Positions 8,472 through 17,490 are shown, numbered from the stretch's first letter. The stretch is DNA of 64,000 nt from Pseudoalteromonas sp. OOF1S-7 (GCF_022347765.1 NZ_JAKRFZ010000002.1:372001-436000), one strand, 5' to 3'. The notes: generated by a model not told the origin, from the sequence alone. Numbers and translations are program-made.

Positions 8472-8999
8472 ATGACCCTATCTAACATGACAGAACGAGA
8501 CGACCCCAAACTCAGTGTTGGGCAAGTAGCAAAACGTGCTGATGTCGCAGTCTCCGCACTCCATTTTTACGAAAACAAGGGACTGATCCGTAGTTGGCGC
8601 AACAGCGGCAATCAAAGACGCTACAAAAAAGACGTATTGCGCCGTATTGCTATCATTAAGGCCGGCCAGAAAATGGGGATCACGCTGGCCCAGATAAAAC
8701 AAACTCTGATGTCTTTGCCACACAGCAACACCCCGAGCAAAGAAGACTGGGCCCGAATGTCCAGTGTATGGCGCGCACAACTGGATGAAAAAATTGCTTA
8801 TATGGAAAGAGTGCGCAGTATGGTTGACGGCTGCATTGGCTGTGGCTGTTTGTCTATGAGCCGCTGCCCTATGTACAACCCAGATGATGTGGTGGCACAA
8901 GCAGGTAACGGGGCGGTACTGATAGATAATCCCGAGCAGGCAAGCGCCGTCAAATCTTGTTATGATAACGAGAATAACAAAAAAGGAACAAGCGAATGA
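8472..8999 (+). CDS. soxR: Redox-sensing MerR-family activator SoxR
   Basis: 175 residues: MerR winged helix at residues 14-82 (LSVGQVAKRADVAVSALHFYENKGLI), dimerisation helix about 88-118, then the [2Fe-2S] cysteine cluster C121, C124, C126, C132 (CIGCGCLSMSRC), which matches the SoxR spacing. The protein senses redox-cycling agents or superoxide and twists DNA at 19-bp-spacer promoters. No soxS is present in the window, so SoxR most likely acts directly on the divergent oxidoreductase, as in non-enteric bacteria. The 5' leader is very short: the sox box ends 11 bases before the ATG. Its stop overlaps the DUF885 gene as ATGA. Confidence 0.93.
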   Translation: MTLSNMTERDDPKLSVGQVAKRADVAVSALHFYENKGLIRSWRNSGNQRRYKKDVLRRIAIIKAGQKMGITLAQIKQTLMSLPHSNTPSKEDWARMSSVWRAQLDEKIAYMERVRSMVDGCIGCGCLSMSRCPMYNPDDVVAQAGNGAVLIDNPEQASAVKSCYDNENNKKGTSE

Positions 9000-10783
9000 A
9001 AAAAACGGCACTCAGCCTCTCTCTGGCAGCCATATTTACGCTGGCAGGTTGTGCTCAGACCACGACCCAATCAGAGCCGCAGCAGGCAACCTCACAGACC
9101 AGCCAGCAATCAAATGATGTGGCCTTCGTCGCATTCTCAGAGCAATTTATCGAACAATACTGGCAACAGTATCCAGAACTGTCGGCTTACTTTGGCTACG
9201 GCAAATATGATGATATCATCACTATCCCGAACGCCGCTCATCGCGCAGCCAACCGGGCCTTTATCGATACACAGTTAGCAAAGCTACAGTCATTTGATTT
9301 GGCCACACTTAGCAACCACCTGAAAATTGATTATCACCTGATTGAAAATACGCTAAAGCGTGCCAAATGGGAGCAGGAAACGTTCAAAAGTTGGCAGTGG
9401 AACCCAAGTAGCTACAATGTGTCGTACGGCTTTGCCAGCATTTTGAACAGTCGTTTCAAGTCTGAAGATGACAAGTTCCGCCTGGTATTTAAACGACTCA
9501 AGTATGTACCTGATTACTACCGCGCCGCTCAGGCCAACATTGACCAGCCAACACTAGAATATACTCAGCTCGGGATCCAGCAAAATAAAGGGGCATTCAG
9601 TGTGTTGACGGACGATCTATTAACACGTGTGGATGCACTCAGCACTTTTAGTGCCGAAGAAAAGGCCGCGTTCAAGCAACGCTTTGCCAATGCTAAAACG
9701 GCAATCCACGGTTATATCGATTTTTTGACCGCGCTTGAGCAGGATTTGCAACAAACTGGTAATGCACGGAGTTTTAGGATTGGAGAGGCACTTTACGAAG
9801 AAAAGTTTGCCTTTGATATACAGTCAGGATACACCGCGAAACAAATGTACCAAAAAGCACTCGCGGACAAAGCCCGGGTCACTGCTGAAATGATCACGCT
9901 GACCGATCAACTGTGGCCCAAGTATTTCCCCGATACGATGCGCCCAGGCGATGATACTCAAGCCATTGCAACACTTATCAAGCACCTGTCCCAGCGTCAC
10001 GTTGAAAAATCTCAGTTTGTAAACGAGATTAAGCGCCAAATCCCGGAGCTGGAACGCTTTGTGATGGAAAAAGACCTGCTGACACTCGACCCGGAAAAAC
10101 CGCTGGTTGTTCGCCAAACACCAGATTACATGCAGGGCTTTGCACTGGCCTCTATCTCGGCACCAGGTCCTTATGAGAAAAAAGAAAACACCTATTACAA
10201 TGTTGAACCACTAGATGGTCTGACGGATGCACAGGCAGATTCTATGTTGCGTGAATACAATCACTGGATCTTGCAGATCCTGAATATCCACGAAGCCGTG
10301 CCTGGTCACTATACGCAGCTGGTGTATTCCAATACCTCCCCTTCTTTGGTGAAAAGCATCTTTGGTAACGGGGCCATGATTGAAGGCTGGGCGGTCTACA
10401 CTGAGCGCATGATGCTGGAAGAGGGATATGGTAATTTCGAACCTGAAATGTGGCTGATGTATTACAAGTGGAACCTGCGTGTCATTTGCAACACCATTTT
10501 AGACTATGGCATCCAGGTTAAGGGAATCAGCAAAGAGCAAGGCCTGGACTTACTCATGAACGGTGCATTCCAGGAACAGGCTGAAGCAGAAGGAAAATGG
10601 CGTCGGGCCACACTCAGCCAGGTGCAGCTGACCAGTTACTACAGTGGGTTCCGCGAAATTTACGACCTACGTGAAGAGCAAAAGAAACAACGGGGTGAAG
10701 ACTTTGACCTCAAAGCCTTCCACGAAGAATTCCTGAGCTATGGCAGCGCCCCCGTTAAGTACATTCGTCAACTGATGAACTAA
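8996..10783 (+). CDS. DUF885-family metallopeptidase lipoprotein
   Basis: 595 residues with a lipoprotein signal (lipobox LAGC, C19) and the DUF885 signature: HEAVPGHYTQ (about residue 436), an HExxxGH zinc-site motif, followed by EGWAVYTERMMLEEG (about 463), which supplies a further acidic ligand. Length is normal for the family. These are thought to be zinc peptidases, here tethered in the envelope. Start ATG at 8996 overlaps the soxR stop and has AAAGGA upstream, so translation is coupled to soxR. A link to redox stress is suggested only by that coupling. Confidence 0.85.
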   Translation: MKKTALSLSLAAIFTLAGCAQTTTQSEPQQATSQTSQQSNDVAFVAFSEQFIEQYWQQYPELSAYFGYGKYDDIITIPNAAHRAANRAFIDTQLAKLQSFDLATLSNHLKIDYHLIENTLKRAKWEQETFKSWQWNPSSYNVSYGFASILNSRFKSEDDKFRLVFKRLKYVPDYYRAAQANIDQPTLEYTQLGIQQNKGAFSVLTDDLLTRVDALSTFSAEEKAAFKQRFANAKTAIHGYIDFLTALEQDLQQTGNARSFRIGEALYEEKFAFDIQSGYTAKQMYQKALADKARVTAEMITLTDQLWPKYFPDTMRPGDDTQAIATLIKHLSQRHVEKSQFVNEIKRQIPELERFVMEKDLLTLDPEKPLVVRQTPDYMQGFALASISAPGPYEKKENTYYNVEPLDGLTDAQADSMLREYNHWILQILNIHEAVPGHYTQLVYSNTSPSLVKSIFGNGAMIEGWAVYTERMMLEEGYGNFEPEMWLMYYKWNLRVICNTILDYGIQVKGISKEQGLDLLMNGAFQEQAEAEGKWRRATLSQVQLTSYYSGFREIYDLREEQKKQRGEDFDLKAFHEEFLSYGSAPVKYIRQLMN

Positions 10784-10788
10784 CCTAC

Positions 10789-10814
10789 TATGCCGGATTG
10801 AAAAATCTGGCATA
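10789..10814 (+). terminator. Stem-loop after the DUF885 gene
   Basis: An 11-bp stem (10789-10799 with 10804-10814, one G-U pair) closes a GAAA tetraloop 5 bases after the stop. There is no U-run, so it may protect the 3' end or need Rho. Confidence 0.55.
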
Positions 10815-10957
10815 CCTTACTGATTTAACTAATTAAAACTTTCTGAATTTCTTGCATTTCTCATCTCTGCCCTATTAAATTAGTAAAATCAATTGACCAA
10901 ATAAATCACCGACGCTACATTTTATTTTCATTAAAACAACATGTAGGGCCAATAGAA

Positions 10958-11932
10958 ATGACACCAGTAAATACACTCACCCGATGTATGCTCCCTGTTT
11001 GTATCACGGCTTGTACCGTGGCTGCACATCCACTCAGTGCCAATAACATCATCATGCAGCAACAGGGCAACAGCTACCATACTATCACTGTACAGTGTGA
11101 ACATGACCCCTTGGCACTGGGACGCATGCTCGACTATCTTCACGCGCTTTCAATTGACGTAACGGTCGAGTTTTCTGGTCAATGCATGGGTCCCATCCTC
11201 ATCACACGAGATGGCATAACATTAACAGGTCAGGATAGGCAAACCGCGTCGGTAAAGCTCAGCATTGCAGATGAACACCACAGTGCCGTACACGTTCAAT
11301 CGGCCGTATCAACACTAAGTAACTTTACAATCGACACACCCGATACCGCTCTGGCATTGCATGTAGAAGCAAATGCCACCGTCACCATTGATGGCCTGAC
11401 GACATCTCATGTTTTTGACCCCAAGGCGCCTTATTATCCCTTTACTGTACACAACAACAGTACCGTGTACGTCAAGAACCACAAAGGCTTACAGCTTAAA
11501 GTATCCGGCAGCTCTGCTGCGGATCTGATGGAAGGCAATCGCCAGGTTGCGCTCAACGTTACCGACACCTCAACGGCCCGCTCCACCAGCAGCAATCAAT
11601 TTGATGAGGTCGAGGTATCTGGCAATGGGTACTTTCTGGGTGACAATCAATCCAGCATTAAGCTGCTCAAGATCTGGAGCAAAGGTGCGGCGGAAATAAA
11701 CAATCAAAGTTCCGTGAAAGAGATCATGATGGGCGGGCAGACTTTGTTTGCCGCGTATCGTCAATCGAGTATCACCGGACCCTACAGACTCTGGGGCAAC
11801 GTGGTTTTTGAGCTGGAGCACTCTATCGCAACCGGATGGCAGAGCGTGGATAAGCCGCATTCAATTATCTCAGGCCACAACGCAACGGTAAACGGCATCT
11901 TTTACCCCGACTGGGACTGGCGTGGCCAATAA
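10958..11932 (+). CDS. Secreted beta-helix-like protein of unknown function
   Basis: 324 residues with an N-terminal signal (LTRCMLPVCITACTVAAHPLSA). The body has irregular short repeats such as SSIKLLKIWSKGAAEINNQSS and VTIDGLTTSHV with regularly spaced small and hydrophobic residues, as in right-handed parallel beta-helix proteins. There are cysteines at QCEHD and GQCMG. The pattern GPILITRDGITLTGQD resembles the N-terminal cap region of pectin-lyase-like folds. No catalytic motif is apparent. Upstream (10815-10957) is an AT-rich region with no other gene. Confidence 0.6.
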   Translation: MTPVNTLTRCMLPVCITACTVAAHPLSANNIIMQQQGNSYHTITVQCEHDPLALGRMLDYLHALSIDVTVEFSGQCMGPILITRDGITLTGQDRQTASVKLSIADEHHSAVHVQSAVSTLSNFTIDTPDTALALHVEANATVTIDGLTTSHVFDPKAPYYPFTVHNNSTVYVKNHKGLQLKVSGSSAADLMEGNRQVALNVTDTSTARSTSSNQFDEVEVSGNGYFLGDNQSSIKLLKIWSKGAAEINNQSSVKEIMMGGQTLFAAYRQSSITGPYRLWGNVVFELEHSIATGWQSVDKPHSIISGHNATVNGIFYPDWDWRGQ

Positions 11933-11956
11933 CCTCAATTCACCCTATTATCATTT

Positions 11957-11979
11957 GTGGACCACACCCTGTGGCCCAC
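11957..11979 (+). terminator. Possible hairpin after the beta-helix-like gene
   Basis: GTGGACCACA and TGTGGCCCAC pair with a single mismatch around CCC, 25 bases after the stop. There is no U-run. The remaining bases to 12222 hold only the AT-rich leader of the next gene. Confidence 0.35.
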
Positions 11980-12222
11980 TCTAAGACTAAAGCCGTGGAA
12001 CTTTTCCTACCCAGCGACTTGCCTAAAACTCACACTATGTTACCATGCGGCCGCCTTATTAATAGTCTAAGTGATTATTTAATATACATATAAAATTGCA
12101 ATCTCCGCCTCTTTTGGGAAAGGCTTATAGACACATTAGATGTTGTGGCTTTGTCAGTAGACAGGGACAGATATTCGGAGTAAAGCAATTTCGCGACATA
12201 CGACGAGTAATCAGGGAATCCA

Positions 12223-12684
12223 ATGGAAGTAAAAACGTTCACTTCACGCCAGGTTGTGGGGATCACTACCCGCACCAATAATCATCTTGAACAGACCGAG
12301 GGAGAAGGTCAGATAATCCAATTATGGCAAACATTTAACCAAAACTATGTGCCTTTACTGCATGAAGGTACCACACTCTACGGTATCTACTCACATTACG
12401 AGTCAGATCACCATGGCGATTTTAATGCCACCGTAGCCAGCGATTCATCGGAACTAATCGTGCAGGCCGACAACGATCCGTCACTCCAGATTCTGCAGCT
12501 GGACGGTGGGCGTTACCTGAGCTTTGCCGCTCAGGGTGAGATGCCGCAAACTGTGATCCGCCTTTGGGAGCTTGTCTGGCGCTATTTCGAGCAAAGTGAC
12601 TGTCCATACCAACGCGCTTATTGTCAGGATATAGAGATTTATCACCACAGCGATGAAGTAGAGATTGCTATTTCTATCCTTTAG
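12223..12684 (+). CDS. GyrI-like / effector-binding domain protein
   Basis: 153 residues covering a single GyrI-like (SOUL-like) domain: the opening VKTFTSRQVVGITTRTNN, the central LYGIYSHYESDHHGDFNATVA, LDGGRYLSFAAQGEMPQTVIRLWELVWRYF and the acidic C-terminal strand. The domain binds small hydrophobic or cationic molecules, either as the sensor half of AraC/MerR regulators or as stand-alone toxin/drug-binding proteins. This one is stand-alone. ATG at 12223 is preceded by AGGGAA. Its stop overlaps the convergent DUF3612 gene by 4 bases (12681-12684). Confidence 0.75.
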   Translation: MEVKTFTSRQVVGITTRTNNHLEQTEGEGQIIQLWQTFNQNYVPLLHEGTTLYGIYSHYESDHHGDFNATVASDSSELIVQADNDPSLQILQLDGGRYLSFAAQGEMPQTVIRLWELVWRYFEQSDCPYQRAYCQDIEIYHHSDEVEIAISIL

Positions 12685-14174
12685 TCATAACAACCTGGCT
12701 GCCGGGGGCAGGCTTTACCACGTGTACAAATAACACGGACATCATTCGCTATGCCCCGCTCAATCCAATTGATATTGAGAATTTTAGCTACGCTTTGCAA
12801 TTGCTTTTTCAAGTGCCAGGGCACCACACTGGCACCACCCTGCTTGATGCACAAGGCCTGTAGCTCCTGTACCACTTCATTGGCATCTAACCCCTGGGCA
12901 GCTATTGCCGGATTGAGATCTATCCCAGCACAAAGTACATGCGGGTTGTCAGCGACATCGTTCACTTTGATGGATTCGCAACAGTAAAGTCGTGGCTGAT
13001 TATTGACATTGAGTACTGACAATTGTGCGCTGGCCTGCATTGCCTGCTGCTGAAACTTGCGAAACACTGCCCAGTGCTGACATGGATCAGCGACACTGCG
13101 CATATTTCCCCAGGGCAAGGGGATACCATTGCCTCGATACACAGCTTTGAGCTTACCCGGGAGATAGGCATCAAAATAGTGCCAGTGTGGGTAAGGCGAT
13201 GCCACTGTCATTCTGCGCATGGCCACCGACGGCGAAATCCCTAGTGCCTGGTGTATGTGCGTTTCATATCCATACGAGTCTAGCAGCTGACGATAAGCGA
13301 CTTTGGGACACAATAGCGCGCCGGCAAAAAAACTGGATTCAAAGTCATGCCAGGCAGACAGGATATCCTGAGCATTCGGAGCAGACTCGTCGGCGTTTGT
13401 ACCGCCGCTGACTCCACCGGAACCCAGTACACATTGCAACCTATCTCTGTTATGCAGAACCGCGTGGCCCAGGTGTACGGCCAAATCGTACTTCAGTCTG
13501 GGCTGGTTTTGCTGCAACACGCGATTGATATGCACCTCATTCGGTGGCGCAAAGTAAGAGGTGATCACACGCTTAAACATATGGCCGCTCTCATCTATGA
13601 CTTCCCCCGGTGCCTCATCAAACCAATGCACCACCAGGCCCTGGGCTTTAAGCATACTCAACAAGGCTTCAGCATTCAGATATAAGTCTTTGCCACCGAC
13701 TTCTTCCGCCGCGCGTTCAAGATCCGGAAAGTGATTCTGGTGGTGTTCCTGATGTGCGCGGATCAGCAAGTGTGCAAACTGACGTCCGCTGATCCCCGTC
13801 TGCGACAGCATTTCCGGAATGGCAATTTGTAAGATGTCGTTATCAAACAAAAAGTTGGGCTCCAGTGCCATACCGCTGATCCCACCATGACGCCCTTTTT
13901 GTGGGGTGATTTCGTTCACCTCGGGCTCATTGTCCAAAAACCAGTCTACCGGCTTCTGAAACACCTCGGCGAGGTTCTCCAGCATGTCGCTGCTGGGCGT
14001 GCGTTTACCTCGCTCAATCATTGACAGGTACGACACGGAAGGTGCCGATTGCGGATCAACCCGGATACATCGTGCAGATAAGTCTTCAAGAGTTAAGTGA
14101 TTTCGCTTGCGTAAATTACGAATTTTGGTGCCCAGAAAGTGTGACTTTCTCATGAGTTCTGAATTTTTTTTCAC
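12681..14174 (-). CDS. XRE-family regulator with DUF3612 (short-chain acyl/glyoxylate-type)
   Basis: 497 residues: helix-turn-helix XRE domain at about 14-77 (LGTKIRNLRKRNHLTLEDLS...SMIERGKRTPSSDMLENLAEVF), an ImmA/IrrE-like central region and a C-terminal cysteine-bearing segment (RGKACPRQPGC). The architecture matches DUF3612 and resembles the short-chain fatty-acyl regulators RamB/ScfR. In vibrios I recall this family next to glyoxylate-shunt genes. Here it is divergent from a malate synthase G fragment, which fits that role. GTG at 14174 has AGGAA about 8 bases upstream; an ATG at 14153 has none. Three phased repeats in the intergenic region are its likely operator. Confidence 0.8.
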   Translation of the reverse strand: MKKNSELMRKSHFLGTKIRNLRKRNHLTLEDLSARCIRVDPQSAPSVSYLSMIERGKRTPSSDMLENLAEVFQKPVDWFLDNEPEVNEITPQKGRHGGISGMALEPNFLFDNDILQIAIPEMLSQTGISGRQFAHLLIRAHQEHHQNHFPDLERAAEEVGGKDLYLNAEALLSMLKAQGLVVHWFDEAPGEVIDESGHMFKRVITSYFAPPNEVHINRVLQQNQPRLKYDLAVHLGHAVLHNRDRLQCVLGSGGVSGGTNADESAPNAQDILSAWHDFESSFFAGALLCPKVAYRQLLDSYGYETHIHQALGISPSVAMRRMTVASPYPHWHYFDAYLPGKLKAVYRGNGIPLPWGNMRSVADPCQHWAVFRKFQQQAMQASAQLSVLNVNNQPRLYCCESIKVNDVADNPHVLCAGIDLNPAIAAQGLDANEVVQELQALCIKQGGASVVPWHLKKQLQSVAKILNINWIERGIANDVRVICTRGKACPRQPGCYD

Positions 14175-14256
14175 CGTTTCATTCCTGTTTACGTCTGTAA
14201 GGCGCCTGAACGCTGTGCTTTACTACTATGCCACAACACATGGTCAGACCAGTTTT

Positions 14257-14295
14257 TGTAAAATTTACACTGTAAAATTCTTTTTGTGAAATTTA
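14257..14295. promoter_or_regulatory. Triple 14-bp direct repeat, putative operator for the DUF3612 regulator
   Basis: TGTAAAATTTACA at 14257, TGTAAAATTC at 14271 and TGTGAAATTTA at 14285 start exactly 14 bases apart. The first unit is itself an inverted repeat (TGTAAA-A-TTTACA), and units one and two form another (TTTACA-C-TGTAAA, 14264-14276). The block lies about 80 bases upstream of the regulator and 180 upstream of the malate-synthase-like gene, in a 304-base divergent region that otherwise holds no gene. Confidence 0.6.
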
Positions 14296-14478
14296 TCGAT
14301 TTTTTTTCATACACTGAATTTGTCAACAGAAGACTCTGCACCCATCGGGACACTGCAGGAAGTTAATAATAGTAGCGATATTTTGCCTTGTGACGACAAC
14401 GGGTGAATTAACGAGCCATCGAGCTCTCACCACACAGGCAGCGGGTATCGGGTAACCTTGGTAACTGGGAATACACAC

Positions 14479-14970
14479 ATGAAAGCACAAATTCAGCATA
14501 CAGAACTAGAAAACACCAGCACAGAATGTCAAAAGCTGATCGTCGCAAAGCAGTACCTGGATCAACACTGTCCTTTGGAGTTCGGCTCTCACAAAGATGT
14601 CAGCTCTTATGTCGTTTACTACAATCACCTGATGGTGTTCTTCGCCGACGGCCAGCACTGCGGACTCAAAAACTGCAAGCAATTCGTAGCATTATGTGGC
14701 CACCGTGAAGCACCCAGTGCCATTTTGCTGAAAAAGTCGGACGGCATGCATATTGAACTCAGCTTTGATACAGGCTGCGAGCCTGGCCGCCATGACCGCG
14801 CTCACCTGAATGATGTCCAGTACGAAACGCCACTCAGCCCGGTTACTGGCACCGGGGAAGCACTCAGCCGTATGTGGATGAGCTTTGTTTCTGGCGTGCA
14901 GCATGCCTTGGTCAACGAGCAAGATCGTAAATGCTACCGGGCAAAAAATGGTGAGGACTACCAGCTGTAA
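14479..14970 (+). CDS. Stand-alone malate synthase G fragment (non-catalytic)
   Basis: 163 residues from ATG 14479 (a TTG 21 bases upstream is possible; neither has a strong Shine-Dalgarno). YLDQHCPLEFGSHKDV, GLKNCKQFVALCGHREAPSAILLK, DGMHIEL and DRAHLNDVQYET line up, in order, with about residues 150-260 of E. coli malate synthase G (GlcB), and the tail KCYRAKNGEDYQL with a region about 50 residues further on. The stretch between them, containing the conserved CEDSVAAVD segment, is missing, and no catalytic barrel follows. The protein cannot be a working malate synthase. Pairing with a DUF3612 regulator suggests a regulatory or ligand-binding job in acetate/glyoxylate metabolism. Confidence 0.75.
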   Translation: MKAQIQHTELENTSTECQKLIVAKQYLDQHCPLEFGSHKDVSSYVVYYNHLMVFFADGQHCGLKNCKQFVALCGHREAPSAILLKKSDGMHIELSFDTGCEPGRHDRAHLNDVQYETPLSPVTGTGEALSRMWMSFVSGVQHALVNEQDRKCYRAKNGEDYQL

Positions 14971-15006
14971 CGGACAAATCGCGCTGCTGGCGATACAAAA
15001 GACACG

Positions 15007-15036
15007 TTGAGTGCTCACATCAGTGTAAGCGCTCAA
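15007..15036 (+). terminator. Possible stem-loop after the malate-synthase-like gene
   Basis: TTGAGTGCT and AGCGCTCAA pair over 9 bp with one G-U, 12-base loop, no U-run. The rest of 14971-15241 shows no gene. Confidence 0.35.
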
Positions 15037-15241
15037 TATTCAAAAGCACGGCACAATAAATAAACTGCCCTTAGTAAATTACAACCGAGCATGGTTGGCT
15101 TTGCCGTCAGCGCACACAACCCGCTCAACAAGCCAATCTCCATCATTTGCTTGCAAATACACCTGTAGTTTTACTTGCCTGCGCTGCATTCAGATTAATT
15201 TCAGCTAACCTCAATATAATCTCGCTCTTTTTATTGCGTAC

Positions 15242-17425
15242 ATGGGGATTATGAAACTCGTTTTAGGTTGGTTAAAGAGCATGAACTGGATGCTCTGGGC
15301 ATTGTTGCTCGGTATTGCATGTGGCCTTATTTTTGGTGAACGGGTGGCGTTTTTAAAACCACTCGGCGAAGGGTTTGTCAAACTCATGCAGATCACCATT
15401 TTCCCTTATATCGTGGTCAGCCTGATAGTCGGGCTGGGCAAGTTCAACCCGGATCAGGTTAAATCGATTTTAGTCAAAGCAACCACGGTCATGATCAGCC
15501 TGTGGCTGGTAGGCCTGGCTGCCATCTGGGCGTTTTCACTTACGCTACCAAGCCATGATGCAGGCACCTTTTTCTCCCCTGCACTGGTCGCCAGTGCCCC
15601 GGAAGTGGACTTTGTCAGCCAGTATATTCCCGCCAACCCCTTTGCTTCGATGGCTGAAGGCAATGTGCCCGCGCTGGTGATTTTTTGTATTGCACTCGGG
15701 CTTTCTTTGATTTCTAACGGACAAAAGAACAGTCTGTTAGATGTCCTTGAAGTTGTCGGTCAGGGATTATCTTTGATTTCGAAAAAAATCATTAAACTCT
15801 TCCCGATTGGGATCTTTGCGATGACCGCCAGTACCGCCGGCACCATCAGTATGGAAGAGCTCAACAACCTGCAAATTTACCTGGTGCTGGTTACCTGTCT
15901 GGGAGCTTACCTGATGTTTGCCCTGCTACCTATGCTGGTTGCAGCATTAACCCCGGTTAAGTATCGAGACCTGATTATGGTGATGCGTAATGCGTGGATC
16001 ACCGCGTTCAGTACCGGCAACGTGTTTATTGTCTTACCTGTGATCACAGAAGGCATAAAAACTCACCTGGCAAAAATCAAACGCAGTGATGAAGAGTCGG
16101 ACCACATCGCTGAAGTGCTGGTACCTATCGCCTATACTTTTCCTAGCTTAGGAAAACTGACAACACTGATGTTTGTGACTTTTGCAGCCTGGCTGACAGG
16201 CAGCCCGGTTATGCTGGATCAGATCCCCAATGTCACTCTGTCGGCCATGCTGAGCTATTTTGCCAACGTGCATATTGCTATTCCTTACCTGCTGGACAGC
16301 CTCAAGATCCCGGCAGACAGCTATCAGCTGTATCTGTCAATGTCGGTACTGACTGCCAAAATAGTCTCGCCAACGACGGTGATTTATATTTTTTCTTTCG
16401 TGCTGTTATGTATCTTCTATACCAAGCGTCAGCTGCACCTTAAGCGGATCCGTTCGGTGTATTACCTGACCTTACTCAGCGCCCTGCTGCCCGCGTTTAT
16501 GTTACTCAGCTTTACGGCCAATAATCATCTGGCTCGTGATACTCAGGCGGCCGATGAGATCATTGCCAATATGGCGGTATCTGATAAGGTGCCGGCAGAA
16601 GTGCTGAACCATGTGCCCAAATCCTATCAAAGCGGAGAGTTGTCACTGACCAACATAGACGTGATAAAAAAACGTAACTTACTCAGAGTGGGCTATCTGG
16701 TCGACAACGTGCCATTTAGCTACTTTAACCAAAAAGGAGAACTGGTGGGCTTTGACATCAGTCTGGCACACAAACTGGCTGCCGATCTGAATGTGAAAGT
16801 TGAGTTTATTCCGTTTAAAAAGTCGCAGCTGGCTGAATACCTGAACAAGGGCTTCTTTGACATTGCGATGTCGGGGCTGGAAATCAATGTTGCCGACCTC
16901 AGTCAGGTCAGATTTAGTGATCCTGTACTCGAATTACAATTGGCCTTAATTGCGAAAGATCATCGCCTTAAGCAACTGGCAACCCGGGAACAGGTACTCA
17001 GCTACCGTGATCTGCGCCTGGTTCACGTGGAATACACCCCGCTGATGCAGGACCTGGCAAAAAAATATCCACATATCCAGGTGTCAGCTTTATCAAATCA
17101 TCAGGCATTCTTTGAATCCGACGGACAATTCGATGCCATGGTGATAAGCGCAGAGGCAGGATTTGCCTGGAGTATGTTCCACCCGGAATTTGGCGTCGTT
17201 GTGCCCAAAGGTGCAGAGATGCAATACCCGGTTGGGTTTGCCGTTGCCAAACGCAACCTGGATATTCTGAGTTTTGTTAACGCCTGGCTCACCATTGCGA
17301 AAAGCCAGGGACAAATCACTAAGAGTTATGATTACTGGATCCTGGGCAAAGGCACTCAAAACAAGCAGCATCGCTGGTCTTTAATGGACGAGCTGGACTA
17401 TGAGTTTGAACTCAAACTCGAGTGA
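15242..17425 (+). CDS. Dicarboxylate:cation symporter fused to a periplasmic solute-binding domain
   Basis: 727 residues. Residues about 10-405 are a sodium:dicarboxylate symporter (SDF/DAACS) domain with FVKLMQITIFPYIVVSLIVGLG, an AFSTGNVFIVLP hairpin-loop equivalent and ASTAGT. After a last helix (about 415-435) comes a type-3 extracellular solute-binding domain, about 465-705 (LLRVGYLVDNVPFSYFNQKGELVGFDISLAHKLAADL, FDIAMSGLEI, PVGFAVAKRN). The binding domain would face the periplasm and may deliver the ligand or sense it. ATG at 15251 is a possible alternative start with GGGG just upstream. The substrate is probably an amino acid or dicarboxylate. Confidence 0.85.
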   Translation: MGIMKLVLGWLKSMNWMLWALLLGIACGLIFGERVAFLKPLGEGFVKLMQITIFPYIVVSLIVGLGKFNPDQVKSILVKATTVMISLWLVGLAAIWAFSLTLPSHDAGTFFSPALVASAPEVDFVSQYIPANPFASMAEGNVPALVIFCIALGLSLISNGQKNSLLDVLEVVGQGLSLISKKIIKLFPIGIFAMTASTAGTISMEELNNLQIYLVLVTCLGAYLMFALLPMLVAALTPVKYRDLIMVMRNAWITAFSTGNVFIVLPVITEGIKTHLAKIKRSDEESDHIAEVLVPIAYTFPSLGKLTTLMFVTFAAWLTGSPVMLDQIPNVTLSAMLSYFANVHIAIPYLLDSLKIPADSYQLYLSMSVLTAKIVSPTTVIYIFSFVLLCIFYTKRQLHLKRIRSVYYLTLLSALLPAFMLLSFTANNHLARDTQAADEIIANMAVSDKVPAEVLNHVPKSYQSGELSLTNIDVIKKRNLLRVGYLVDNVPFSYFNQKGELVGFDISLAHKLAADLNVKVEFIPFKKSQLAEYLNKGFFDIAMSGLEINVADLSQVRFSDPVLELQLALIAKDHRLKQLATREQVLSYRDLRLVHVEYTPLMQDLAKKYPHIQVSALSNHQAFFESDGQFDAMVISAEAGFAWSMFHPEFGVVVPKGAEMQYPVGFAVAKRNLDILSFVNAWLTIAKSQGQITKSYDYWILGKGTQNKQHRWSLMDELDYEFELKLE

Positions 17426-17432
17426 TAAGCGA

Positions 17433-17454
17433 GTGACAGGTGCCAGCCTGTCAC
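17433..17454. terminator. Hairpin after the transporter fusion
   Basis: GTGACAGG and CCTGTCAC form an 8-bp stem with a 6-base loop, 7 bases past the stop and before the convergent DUF1294 gene. There is no strong U-run. Confidence 0.5.
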
Positions 17455-17490
17455 CAAACTTCCCCTAGCTGCAAGCCAGGCGCTTGGGTA

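Noticed and set aside
17401-17424. Inverted repeat GAGTTTG/CAAACTC at the end of the transporter fusion
   Set aside because: It encodes the charged C-terminus and is explained by repeated Glu/Leu codons; the real hairpin is just after the stop.
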